Below are positions 54,901 to 64,000 of a stretch of 64,000 bases of DNA, one piece after another. This DNA is from Fragilaria radians. Lineage: Eukaryota; Bacillariophyta; Fragilariophyceae; Fragilariales; Fragilariaceae. The position numbers and the translations under genes were made by a program. Numbering within the stretch: the stretch's first letter is position 1; each line of letters starts with the position of its first letter. The notes below the pieces were generated by a model that worked only from the letters and a program-made list of their open reading frames with translations, was not told the origin of the DNA and did not search any database. The stretch covers positions 223,122 through 287,121 of the forward strand of contig CAAAJI010000010.1 in the NCBI GenBank assembly GCA_900642245.1, read 5' to 3'.

Positions 54901-56688
54901 TTAGCAACAGTTACAAGTATTTCCAGAGGAAATAGTAAATGTAGGAGCCGTTGAATCTCTACACCATTCTTCTGGGATAATCACATTCTCGTTGTCATCG
55001 ATTGCTAAAATAGCCAAGTCTTCCAATCGACCAAACTCGGTAGGCACAATTCCTGATAACTGATTACCAGTTAGGACAACAATTTGCAATGCTTTCATCA
55101 ATCCAAACTCAGAAGGTATCCCCTTAGCTATCTGATTATTGATTATGAATAAGTCGGACAGGGAAGTGAGGATACCAAATTCAGTCGGAATGGTACCGGA
55201 AATCTTGGTCTCTTCAATGTGAAAGAGTTGCAATTTGGTCAACCTTCCAATTTCTGAAGGAATGGTACCGTACATGATATCTTGAGCAAGTCCTCTATCG
55301 GTTTTGCTTCCAAATTGCAATCGCTTTAAGCTTGTAAACAGTCCAATCGTGGTTGGAATAGAGTAGACTTGAGAGAGCCCTCGGAGATCAAGACCAACAT
55401 AGTTTTGACTCAAACCTTGATGTGAAATATTTTCAAAATTGAATCCAGTAAAGTTCGTGCTTCCAATGTAAAGTTCTCTTAGGCGCTTCAAATAGGGCAA
55501 AAATGAAAAAACATCACCTTGAAGATCCATGTTTGAACTCAGATCTAGCAGTTCGAGTTTAGACAAGGCCTTTAAACTTTGCGGGACACTTCCGGCTATG
55601 ACATTATGCGACGCTTCGAAAGCAATCAAAGAATTTGAAAGAAGTCCGATTTCTGAAGGAATCGAGGATGAAACTTCATTGAAACTAAGGCTGAGGCGTT
55701 CCAAGGAAGTCAGTTTACCATATGCAGATGTAGGCAGTAACCGCCCCTGCAATCGGTTCCCTGATGCCGAAAGAATCTTTAAATTGCTCAAAAGTCCGAT
55801 TTCATCGGGAATAGACCCAGTTAGTCCTAAGTGATCTAATGCAAGCTCAGTTAAATACCCATTATCATTGCATTTTGAAATGGACCAGTTACATTCATTT
55901 TCCATTGCAAGGCGTTTTTGAAAGCTGGTATCAAGCCACAGATTATAGGTACATGAAAAGGCGATAACAGCAATCGCATACCGCTGCACTAAGCGGTGTG
56001 TCCCATCTTGAGTGCTCTGCCAAAGCGAAGGATCTTGTGAGCATGTCGTGAACCATGTAAAAGCGCGAGATTGTGGTGAATCTGGAACTAAAAATGTTGA
56101 AGGATCAGAAAGCTTACGAAAAGAATCACGTAGATCAAAGGAAGCGTCATCAAGAATATTACCATCGAGTTGAGAGTCTCCTTTTGAAGACGGTTCACCA
56201 GTTTTTTTGTTATGATGTATAACCAAAACAACAATTACAGCGGAAGCAACTAAAAATATTACAAGCAATCCAAAAATTGGCCATCTGGACACCGCTTTTC
56301 GGGGGCACGTAAAGCATTCATAACATTTTCTACTTTTTGATTCAGTAACAAGTTTGTCGCCGTGTGCGGATGGAGATAAATCGCAAGGAATCGGAAATAC
56401 ATTTTCAGAAGTAACAATGAATGGTGGCTGGCTTATTTCGGAATTCATTATTCCGAAGGGAGGGTATACGTTATCATCTGATTCAAGCTCAGATCCACCT
56501 ATCAAATTGTTATCGAAAGTCCACAAAGGATAATTCAATGTGTGACTGATGTGTCGGGGTCGATTTTCAACTTCATCCGTATAGGTTTCGTAGTTTCCAT
56601 CTAATGAATGAAAGTTGGCTTGATTCATTTCCACGTTGCCATTGCCTTCGATGTCTACGGTTGTGTTTGCTGTAACTATCTCCTCCAT
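54901..56688 (-). CDS. Type II membrane leucine-rich-repeat protein (CxCC tail), second member
   Basis: A 595-residue single-exon protein. The cytosolic N-terminus of about 135 residues ends in a Cys-rich juxtamembrane motif, KCYECFTCPRKA, which could be lipid-modified. One transmembrane helix lies at about 137-158 (PIFGLLVIFLVASAVIVVLV). Outside it are the pre-LRR segment with FSCTYNLWL, then about a dozen LRRs (LTGSIPDEIGLLSNLKILSA; YGTIPSEIGRLTKLQLFHIE; ISGTIPTEFGILTSLSDLFI). The tail is NTCNCC, like the NCSCCN of the protein at 32126-33517. The lack of a kinase and the same topology make it a receptor-like protein of the same family; its ligand is unknown. Confidence 0.85.
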   Translation of the reverse strand: MEEIVTANTTVDIEGNGNVEMNQANFHSLDGNYETYTDEVENRPRHISHTLNYPLWTFDNNLIGGSELESDDNVYPPFGIMNSEISQPPFIVTSENVFPIPCDLSPSAHGDKLVTESKSRKCYECFTCPRKAVSRWPIFGLLVIFLVASAVIVVLVIHHNKKTGEPSSKGDSQLDGNILDDASFDLRDSFRKLSDPSTFLVPDSPQSRAFTWFTTCSQDPSLWQSTQDGTHRLVQRYAIAVIAFSCTYNLWLDTSFQKRLAMENECNWSISKCNDNGYLTELALDHLGLTGSIPDEIGLLSNLKILSASGNRLQGRLLPTSAYGKLTSLERLSLSFNEVSSSIPSEIGLLSNSLIAFEASHNVIAGSVPQSLKALSKLELLDLSSNMDLQGDVFSFLPYLKRLRELYIGSTNFTGFNFENISHQGLSQNYVGLDLRGLSQVYSIPTTIGLFTSLKRLQFGSKTDRGLAQDIMYGTIPSEIGRLTKLQLFHIEETKISGTIPTEFGILTSLSDLFIINNQIAKGIPSEFGLMKALQIVVLTGNQLSGIVPTEFGRLEDLAILAIDDNENVIIPEEWCRDSTAPTFTISSGNTCNCC

Positions 56689-58653
56689 GCGGACTGGTGT
56701 TGAATTGAGTAGTTATCCTAATATAATAGGATGATGAAGGTAAGAAAAAATTCACTCAATACGAGTCCCACATTAGAGGACAGCGACCAATTAAAACTCG
56801 GAATTCGGGGAGTCCCAAATACGATTTGATTCACTTTCATGCTGCAGTTAGGGATAAATATTGTTTCCGTCCCTCCATTACACATGGTGATCGTGGCGTG
56901 ACAATTGAGATTGAGATGCTTTAACTCGTACACGATTTTCCGTGTTTGTTGAAGCGAGCAGGACTTGTCTCTGGCAATATTAGAGCTAACTATCAAGCGT
57001 TGGAACTACGGTCAGAGTTTCGAAGATATCAAAATAGCTTACTTGAAATTTGGAATATTTTTCGAGTCTATAATGATATTGCTTATAGTTCAGGTATACT
57101 CTTAGATTGAGTTCGAACTTTGTAGAAAATAAGAGAAATACTAAAGGATTACACATATCCACATTTGAATTCACATACATTGAGAAACCCCGAGTGGGTA
57201 TAGATTAATGCAAAAGAAATTAAAATGAGACGTTCAAAGAAGAAAGCCTTTGAACGAAGGGGGCCCACTGGAAAAATTGGGATATATATATATATGTATA
57301 TTACTAAGTTTCAGAAAACAAGCGTGGTCAGGTGTCTAGATTATCTTGCTGTTCAGGGGCTGATAAAAACTGCAATTCATCAACAAACATTTGCAGAGAA
57401 TGCTCTGTTGCTTTTGAACTAGCAGCTGATTCACATCGAGGATCCGAAGGAAGTTCCATAAAGCCAGATTGAAAGACATATTTAATGTTTAAACTGGCTT
57501 TAAATTCATATTAATACAATTTGAAAGTCAAAGAGAAAAAATAATCGCATATATTGACAATTATTCTGCATTTTTCCTCACAAGTACAATAATACCCAAT
57601 TACGTTTTGGAACCAATATACACTAAAAGACACTGCATTTAATCTTACAGAAATTCTACTTGTAATGACAAAATACTGGATCCTTTTGGTCTTATGACGA
57701 AAATGCTTGTTTTACACCCATGGCCTTATGATCGCTTAAGGAAGATTCTGGTCTTTCCAAGAACCTTCTGGCTACAATAACCAGAATTCCTTGAAGTCCC
57801 ATAAGGAGAATTTTAATCTATTATCTTGGCAGGACCCCCCTCACTGCATGATTACTTCTCTATTCGGGACTGCTCTTTATTGAAAATAAAATATTTCGAT
57901 TAAGTAAAATTTCGTAAAACACATGTAATTTGTTATAAAATTTTCAGAGATCATTTGTATCATCTAAAATGTGTAAGCAAAAACATCACTATTATTATTC
58001 ACAGATGTTGTTGTTTAAGATGTGCTAATATAATTCATCATCTATATTAGGATTTACAGGTCTCCAAATGTTGGTACAAATTGACATCTCTTGAATAATT
58101 CTTTTCTATTTAAATTCGAAATGTTTACTGTAATGTTAAAGTATTTTCTTTTAGTATTGTGAATATTTTTGTAGAACCATTTTCATCAATGTCCATATCC
58201 CAATTGAAACTTATTTGAATCCTCCTTCACAGTTGAATTTTACTTGGGTAGGTCATATCTCATGATTCATCATCTCTACATCAGAAGTTAATTCATATGG
58301 ATCCATTCTGTGATTGAAATTGAGATGCTCAAGAAATTAACCAAATATCTCTTTCATCTTTCTGCGATGTGCGATGTCTCTTTATTTGGTCCATCGTCTA
58401 GCTGTGACGATAATGGCGCTCATTGTTTATAGCACCATCATTTTTGTGTACCGTTGTCATGCATTCATGCATTCATGCCTTCAGGAACTGTGTTTCATGT
58501 AACGCATTGCTATTAGTTGAAAAAGAAAAAAACAGGAAAATAAAGTTATTCTCTGGTGGAAGAAGATTCCGAATTGATTGTACACAATATTTACAGTCCC
58601 CAGTACTGAGACAAATTTAATCATTTCCGCGCCTTCGTAACCTTTATCAAGGC
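56689..58653. other. Spacer, nothing recognisable
   Basis: AT-rich, with an ATATAT tract near 57284-57300. Frames at 57225-57422 and 58423-58620 have no protein character. Confidence 0.45.
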
Positions 58654-61600
58654 ATGTCCAGTGAAGTTGCACACTATGTTGTTACAGCTCACCCCCCTGG
58701 AGCAATACAATGCATGGCTAAAGGATACTTTTTATCTACAATCAGTGATGAGCAAGTCGCAATAGCAAAGTTACGTCGGCTTGAAATTCGTTCCTCTGGA
58801 AATGGTGATACTCCTTTCCCCTTAGTTTCGTCGTATCCTATCAATGGTCGAATTATATACATGGTGGCTATTTTGAGGGGCACCCTTTTGTTTATTATAA
58901 CCCAGGACTTTCAGTACGCAATATTGAGTTTTTCTCAAGGGACGAACGCTGTGCAAACCGTCATTAATGGCAAAATTAGCGCGACGTTGCTAGGCAAACC
59001 CGTCGACACAGGACCCATTGTGGCACTTTCTGATCACTCTTGCCTCGCGATGCATATATATGACGGATTTTTGACGATCTTACCCATACGCCCGCAGCAC
59101 CGTTTCCCTGCAGGAAAAAGTGAAAATAGTAAGAGCGCGAAAATTCCATCCATACTTGGAGAACCATTTCATTTGCGACTTGAAGAATTCAATATCTTGG
59201 ATATTACCTTTCTTGTTGGTGAAAGTCAACAACTTTCTATTTTACATCAAGACTCTCATGGTAGACAACATATTGCAGTCTACGGTCTAGATAACAGCAC
59301 TCGTCAACTTTCCTTGCTTTGGAAAAAGCAGCGCGTCGATGGAGGGTCCTCAATATTGATTGCAGTGCCACCTGCAGTTACCAGTACTGCAGCCTCAACT
59401 TCCCAACCATCTAAGGATTCAGACCTTGTTGGGTCACTAGTAGTCATGGGGCAACGCCAAATAACCCTCATTGGACAGTCCACTCATGTGATACCGCTTC
59501 CCAATTGTCTAATCTTGTCCTATTGTAGTCTGCCACCATCACTTTCAGGATTTTCACGCTATCTAGTAGGAGATGAATTTGGAAAGTTGCACATGTTGAC
59601 TGTGGGATCGCAGTCACTAGCTTTGGACACACTTGGCTCTACCTCTCTGTTAACAAGTGCAATGATTTACATGAAACCCGGATGGGTATTTTGCGGAAGC
59701 AAGCTGGGAGATTCCCAACTTTTACAAATTCATCCGGAGCCAATTGATAATAGCTATCTATCTGTCCTAGAGGAATTCGTCAGTTTGGGTCCAATTGTCG
59801 ACATGGATGTATGTGGACAATCATCTACGGGTGTCGTAACTGCAAGTGGTACTTCCATTTCGGGTACGCTTCGACTTGTGAGAAACGGTATAGGGATGAA
59901 GGAATTTGCTGCTGTGGAAATCCCTGGAATACAGCGTATGTGGGCACTTCGATCTTCGTGGAAGGATAAGCATCATTCCTTTCTTGTTCAGTCCTTTGTT
60001 GCAGAAACGAGAGTTTTAGGAGTGACGTCAAATGAGACTTCAAAAAATGTGAACGAAGAATGCGAGGCAACACTGGAAGAGACTGTCCTTCAAGGTTTAG
60101 ATTCCAATGCTGCTTCTCTTTTCATAGGGAATCTTCAAGCCGGAGATTTGGTTTTACAGATAACAGAATCTCATGTCCGCGTTTTAGACGCAAGTGCTGG
60201 ATTCGCTTGTATTCAAACATGGAACCCTATAGATGATTCCACCATAGTCGTTGCATCGGCCAACGAATCGGGTCAAATTGTTATTGCTCTGCAAGGCGGA
60301 CGTTTGATTTATCTACAGGCATCGGATTGTGGTATATTGACCATAGTTGGAAATGCTCAAATGCCATCCGACATCAGTTGCATTAACCTGAACCCGTTTT
60401 CATCCTCTTTTTCAATGGAAATCGACACTCCAGTGGATGCTGAAACGAGCTCCATAGTCGTTGTAGGGTTGTGGGATGACTTCACAGTACGTGTCTTAAC
60501 TCTTGATGACAATTTGACTGAAGTTTTGCAAATTCACCTCAACGCCCAAGACGAAGAAAATGGCACTGAAAACGATCACGGCTTTACGAGCCCTGTACGT
60601 CGTCATCGAAATAATATGATGGCGCGAAGTTTGTGCCTCGTGAAGCTTGACTCGATGACTAAGAAGGTTGGCGAAGCTGGTGTTGACATGTTGTTTGTTG
60701 GCCTTGGTGATGGTACTCTAATATCATTTTTTGTCAATCATCAAGAGAACGCGATTTCTATTCGTTCCAGAAAAGAAGTCAATCTTGGTACACAGTGCAT
60801 TGATTTGATACCACTTCAAAGTGAGAAAGGAGAGACTTGTGTTTTAGCCACAGGCGATCGACCTGCTGTTATCTATTTGTCTGGAGGGGGTAGTCGCAAT
60901 CAGAATCCAAAGCTCGCCTATTCCAACGTCAATCTTACTTCGTGCGATAATGATATGGAAGCCGCAATATCAGCCTCAGAGAGAATCTCTGTGAATAGTG
61001 CAACTCCTTTTGTTTCCCCTCAACTTTTTGACGAAACTGCTGCTTCGAGTAAGCACTACTCACTATGTGTATCAGATGATTCAGTGTTACGTTTAGGTAT
61101 TATCGATGATATTCAAAAGCTTCATGTTACAACATGCCGCCTTGGTATGGCTCCTCGTCGAGTTGTGCATTGTCCCGAAGGTCGAGTCTTTGCTGTTGGA
61201 TGCATTGAGAGCGGTATTCAACAAGTGGCAACATCACATGGAGATATCAGCATGGGAAATTGTATACGATTTCTTGATGAAACAACGTTCGATGATATTG
61301 AAAGGTTTGTGAATTCTCTCGAATAAATTCTATTACACATGTAGTGCGGTCGCTCACTAACTTCGATTTTCTTAGGATTGATCTCGAACCGCACGAAATG
61401 ATATTATCTATTGTTAACGTTTATCTTGGAACGCAATACGCGTGTCAAACTGATTCTCCTAACGAAGCTACTAGTTCTACAACGAAGCGGACCAAACCTT
61501 ACATCGTCATTGGAACTGCTTACGCCCTACCCGACGAAGACGAACCGACGAAAGGAAGGGTTCTTGTCCTTTCATGTGAAGATGACGAAGGTAACCCCAC

Positions 61601-62714
61601 TCGGAGTGTTAAGCATGTAACAGAATTGCACGTTAACGGCGGTGTTTATTCTATGTGCCAGTTTTACAACGGATCGATTCTAATCACCGTGAATTGCAAG
61701 ACTCTAGTGTGCAACTTAGTTCACGATGGCGTACTAAAGTTATCTTACATCGGAATGGGTCATCATGGCCATATTTTGAGCCTCCTGGTCCAAAGCCGTG
61801 CCTCAAAAGAAAATATTGAAAAAACGAACAAGAGAACACACAAGGATATGATATCTCCTGGAACGAAGATTGCAAGCATGGAAGATAAAGAGCAGCTGGC
61901 GATCGTTGGCGATCTCATGCGATCGATTTCGTTGCTTCAATATTATCCAGAACACAAAGCATTGGAAGAAATCGCACGTGACTTTAACTGTAATTGGACG
62001 ACAGCAATTGCAATGCTTTCGGACAACTTGTATCTTGGAGCTGAAAATTGGGGTAACATCTTCATGTTGAAACGTAATTCCAAAGCAACAAGCGAAGAAA
62101 TCCGTTGCCGCCTTGAGACAGTTGGTCGATACCATCTGGGTGAGATGTGCAATAAATTTGTGCGTGGAAGTCTGACAATGTCACAGTCGAACTCGTTGAA
62201 CACAGCAGTGGAGAATTCTTCACGAAAGCAAGTGTCTGTAGCATCTGGAAATCGGAATAAGCATGAAGACGGGTCTTTGAATCGAATCCGTCGTCCTGTA
62301 GTTTCCATTGGAAGTCAAACGCTCTTTGGAACTGTAGATGGCACATTAGGTTGTATCTTAGGCCTGAATGCCCGTACTGCTGCCTTCTTTGCCACTTTAG
62401 AACGCGCCATGTCCAAAAAGGTATATGCTATAGGAAACTTTTCTCACACAGAGTTCCGGACATTTAATGCAGAGAATCGTGGTCAACCTGCTCATGGATT
62501 TGTGGACGGCGATCTCATCGAAACGTTTTTGGACCTAGATAGCACCACGATGCAAGTAATTGTGGATGAAATGAATCGAGATGGCGGGTGGGAACTTGAT
62601 AGTATTCATAGGAAAAAGGTGGAGGGGGAGGAATCTGAAACCGTTGGCGATCGCTATCTTCTCAAAGTAGAGGATGTTGTGGCAATGGTGGAAGAGATTA
62701 GCATGATGCATTAG
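58654..62714 (+). CDS. DDB1: DDB1 (CRL4 adaptor, CPSF_A family), two exons
   Basis: Exons 58654-61304 and 61376-62714, joined by a 71-nt intron (GTTTGT...TTCTTAG) that converts DDIER-stop-bound sequence into DIERIDLEPHEMILSI, giving 1329 residues. The start MSSEVAHYVVTAHPPGAIQC matches the DDB1 N-terminus. Conserved blocks include ARLRRLEI-type strand KLRRLEIRS, HIYDGFLTILPI, FLVGESQQLSILHQDSHGR, FCGSKLGDSQLLQIH, SLGPIVDMDVCG, LRLVRNGIGMKE and the C-terminal IVIGTAYALPDEDEPTKGRV. DDB1 is a triple WD40 beta-propeller adaptor linking CUL4 to receptors such as CSA. It is longer than human DDB1 (1140) because of inserted loops (for example about 245-260 and near 2-300 of exon 2). CSA is encoded at 5879-7111. 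Confidence 0.9.
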
Positions 62715-62774
62715 AAAAACTAAAATCTACTATTTCTAGATCTAATACATCTATAATTCATTAGTGTTGAATCT

Positions 62775-63484
62775 CTAGATGAGCTTTGGCATGAACGAGC
62801 CCAAAATATTTTTGTAGAATTCCTCTCTTTTGGTCCACCTTTTTTCAACGGTATTCGCATCTAGTGACCAGATTCTTCCCTTGTTTACCGAAAGTTGAAG
62901 CAATTGATGAGTATCATCATTAATAGCGAAATCAAATTCATAGAAGACAATTCCCTCTGTCTGCCTCTCTGCTGCACTAAGTAACTTTGCATTACGCTTG
63001 CCTGCCAAGGACTTCCCTAGTTCCTGCACATCACCAAGTACTTCGCTGTATTTCAAAGAAAAAAGTGGATCAGATACAAACAGAGATCTGAAAATGACAT
63101 TCATTCAACAAATACATACATGCTTGTTGTAGTACTCTTGACGGGTGTACTTGAAACTTTGATGTTGTCTCTTGGATCAACGAGATCCTGCCATTTAACA
63201 TCATAGGCACCAACTTCACCATCAAACTTATTCCATCCTGATGGAGCTAAAATAGTCCATCCTCGATTAGAATCTTGATACTTTTCTAACAAGCCTCCCA
63301 TTCGAGTTGTTGTTAGAGGAGTTTCATCTATAATGGCTGCTCCAGCAGGAGATGCCAAAACAAATGCAACAGTAGCACTAGTGGATGCAACGCGCTCAAA
63401 GACTTGTCTTCTACTTGTTACGCTATAAGATGCCACATCTGCGATCAGTAAAGCGTAGACGATGGATTTCATAAGTCTGTACAT
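62775..63484 (-). CDS. PsbP-family thylakoid-lumen protein, two exons
   Basis: Exons 63120-63484 and 62775-63045 with a 74-nt intron (63046-63119; GTATGT ... CTTTGAAATACAG), 211 residues. The leader MYRLMKSIVYALLIADVASY is a signal peptide with an aromatic residue near the cleavage site, as in diatom plastid presequences. SRRQVFERVASTSATVAFVL then ASPAGAA resembles a twin-arginine thylakoid signal. The mature part is PsbP-like: GGLLEKYQDSNRGWTILAPS, GWNKFDG, WQDLVDPRDNIKV, then EVLGDVQELGKSLAGKR and YEFDFAI. The C-terminal SLDANTVEKRW matches the family end. PsbP-type proteins assist photosystem II or other thylakoid complexes; which one is undetermined. Met5 (MKSIVY) is an alternative start. 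It is tail-to-tail with DDB1, 60 bp apart. Confidence 0.82.
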
Positions 63485-64000
63485 CTTGAATAGATATATT
63501 ATCCTCAACAATTTACGAAACACTAAAATAAGATTAACTGAGATTCAGTCAATCATCTTTCGGGGTCGATGACGCCAAATCGTATCGAGTCACAGCCATG
63601 CACACGATGAAAGACCACGTACCTGAATACGAGTAAATGAAGTACCAGTACAATTTTGCACCTAATGAAAAATGAAATCAAATCAGTGTAAATAATGGTA
63701 ACGTTGCTTGGTATTCATCGTGTCAACACAAATATGAAGAAAACTCAAGTTCGAACTGAATTTGTTTGCTAGTTTGCCGGTCTCTTCCTTACTTTGAACT
63801 TTCTGGAGGCGCCAATCATCATCAGATTCCATAACAAGATTGATTAAAATATAATAGGGAAAGATGAAGATGAGGTACATTACATAAATGCTCCTGTTCC
63901 TTAGCATATAAATTTGCATAATTGGATCTTTGTTAACAGCCTGAGGACAAGGTGGTTGACATACATTAAGTCATAGCAGTTTTGTTAATATTGTTCCTTT
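63485..64000. other. Window end, uncertain coding remnants
   Basis: Upstream flank of the PsbP-family gene. On the minus strand a frame with MESDDDWRLQKVQSKEETGK lies near 63830-63683, and further downstream MAVTRYDLASSTPKDD reads near 63596-63549. They may be exons of an unrecognised minus-strand gene or chance frames; no splice model is convincing. Confidence 0.25.

Noticed and set aside
57225..57422. 65-codon frame with an ATATAT tract
   Set aside because: It translates a microsatellite and shows no protein-like features.
61344..61375. Separate gene starting at 61344 after DDB1
   Set aside because: The sequence after it is the DDB1 C-terminal part, and a 71-nt GT-AG intron (61305-61375) joins the two frames exactly.
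63088..63119. A 32-nt intron (GTATGT...TTTTCAG) in the PsbP-family gene
   Set aside because: It is too short and leaves about 14 extra residues in the middle of the PsbP fold. The next acceptor (63046) gives a normal 74-nt intron and a better domain fit.

Overview
The window is nuclear DNA from a photosynthetic eukaryote, most likely a diatom (Bacillariophyta). It is AT-rich and has single genes on both strands, long gene-poor spacers and short spliceosomal introns (about 41-82 nt, GT...AG). A PsbP-type thylakoid-lumen protein with a bipartite presequence shows a plastid. Two type II membrane LRR proteins ending in a CxCC tail, relics of Ty1/copia and Ty3/gypsy elements and a fused Skp1 prolyl-hydroxylase/GlcNAc-transferase all fit a stramenopile. 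The diatom assignment is inference, not proof.

Layout: 1-4.3 kb holds a decayed gypsy integrase and otherwise empty DNA. 4.3-7.1 kb has an SLC35F-type transporter and the WD40 protein CSA/ERCC8. 7.1-15.6 kb is mostly spacer with a copia gag relic, a small mitochondrial-type protein and the P4H-Gnt1 fusion. 15.6-19.4 kb is a DIS3L-like exoribonuclease. 19.9-22.4 kb is a near-identical 1 kb duplication around a 20-N gap, carrying an SNF5-type protein and its truncated copy. 22.8-27.1 kb is a head-to-head pair of FAD oxidoreductase paralogues with a probable non-autonomous Helitron between them. 28.3-31.3 kb is one gene with two fucosyltransferase-like domains, which looks like two genes unless an 82-nt intron is recognised. 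32.1-33.5 kb is an LRR protein, followed by a second Helitron copy and a decayed copia RT. 37.3-41.8 kb has a DUF2252 protein, an unknown secretory-type protein and a pantetheine-phosphate adenylyltransferase. 42.6-45.5 kb is a three-exon zinc-finger/PHD gene running into a 432-N gap flanked by an 18-bp tandem array. 46.8-48.0 kb holds a securin candidate and small genes. 49.6-51.8 kb is a MORC-like GHKL ATPase. 53.1-54.1 kb has a COA3-like protein and a hidden three-exon 98-aa gene. 54.9-56.7 kb is a second LRR protein. 58.7-62.7 kb is DDB1 (two exons), followed tail-to-tail by the PsbP-family gene.

Functional threads: CSA and DDB1 are partners in the CRL4-CSA ubiquitin ligase of transcription-coupled repair, but they lie about 50 kb apart and nothing suggests co-regulation. 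The P4H-Gnt1 fusion would modify Skp1 of SCF ligases in response to oxygen. A securin candidate, an SNF5 subunit, a MORC-like ATPase and a PHD protein add cell-cycle and chromatin functions. The best candidates for something new are the double fucosyltransferase-like protein, the securin candidate, the Helitron pair and the small intron-split genes. I found no tRNA, rRNA or CRISPR array.
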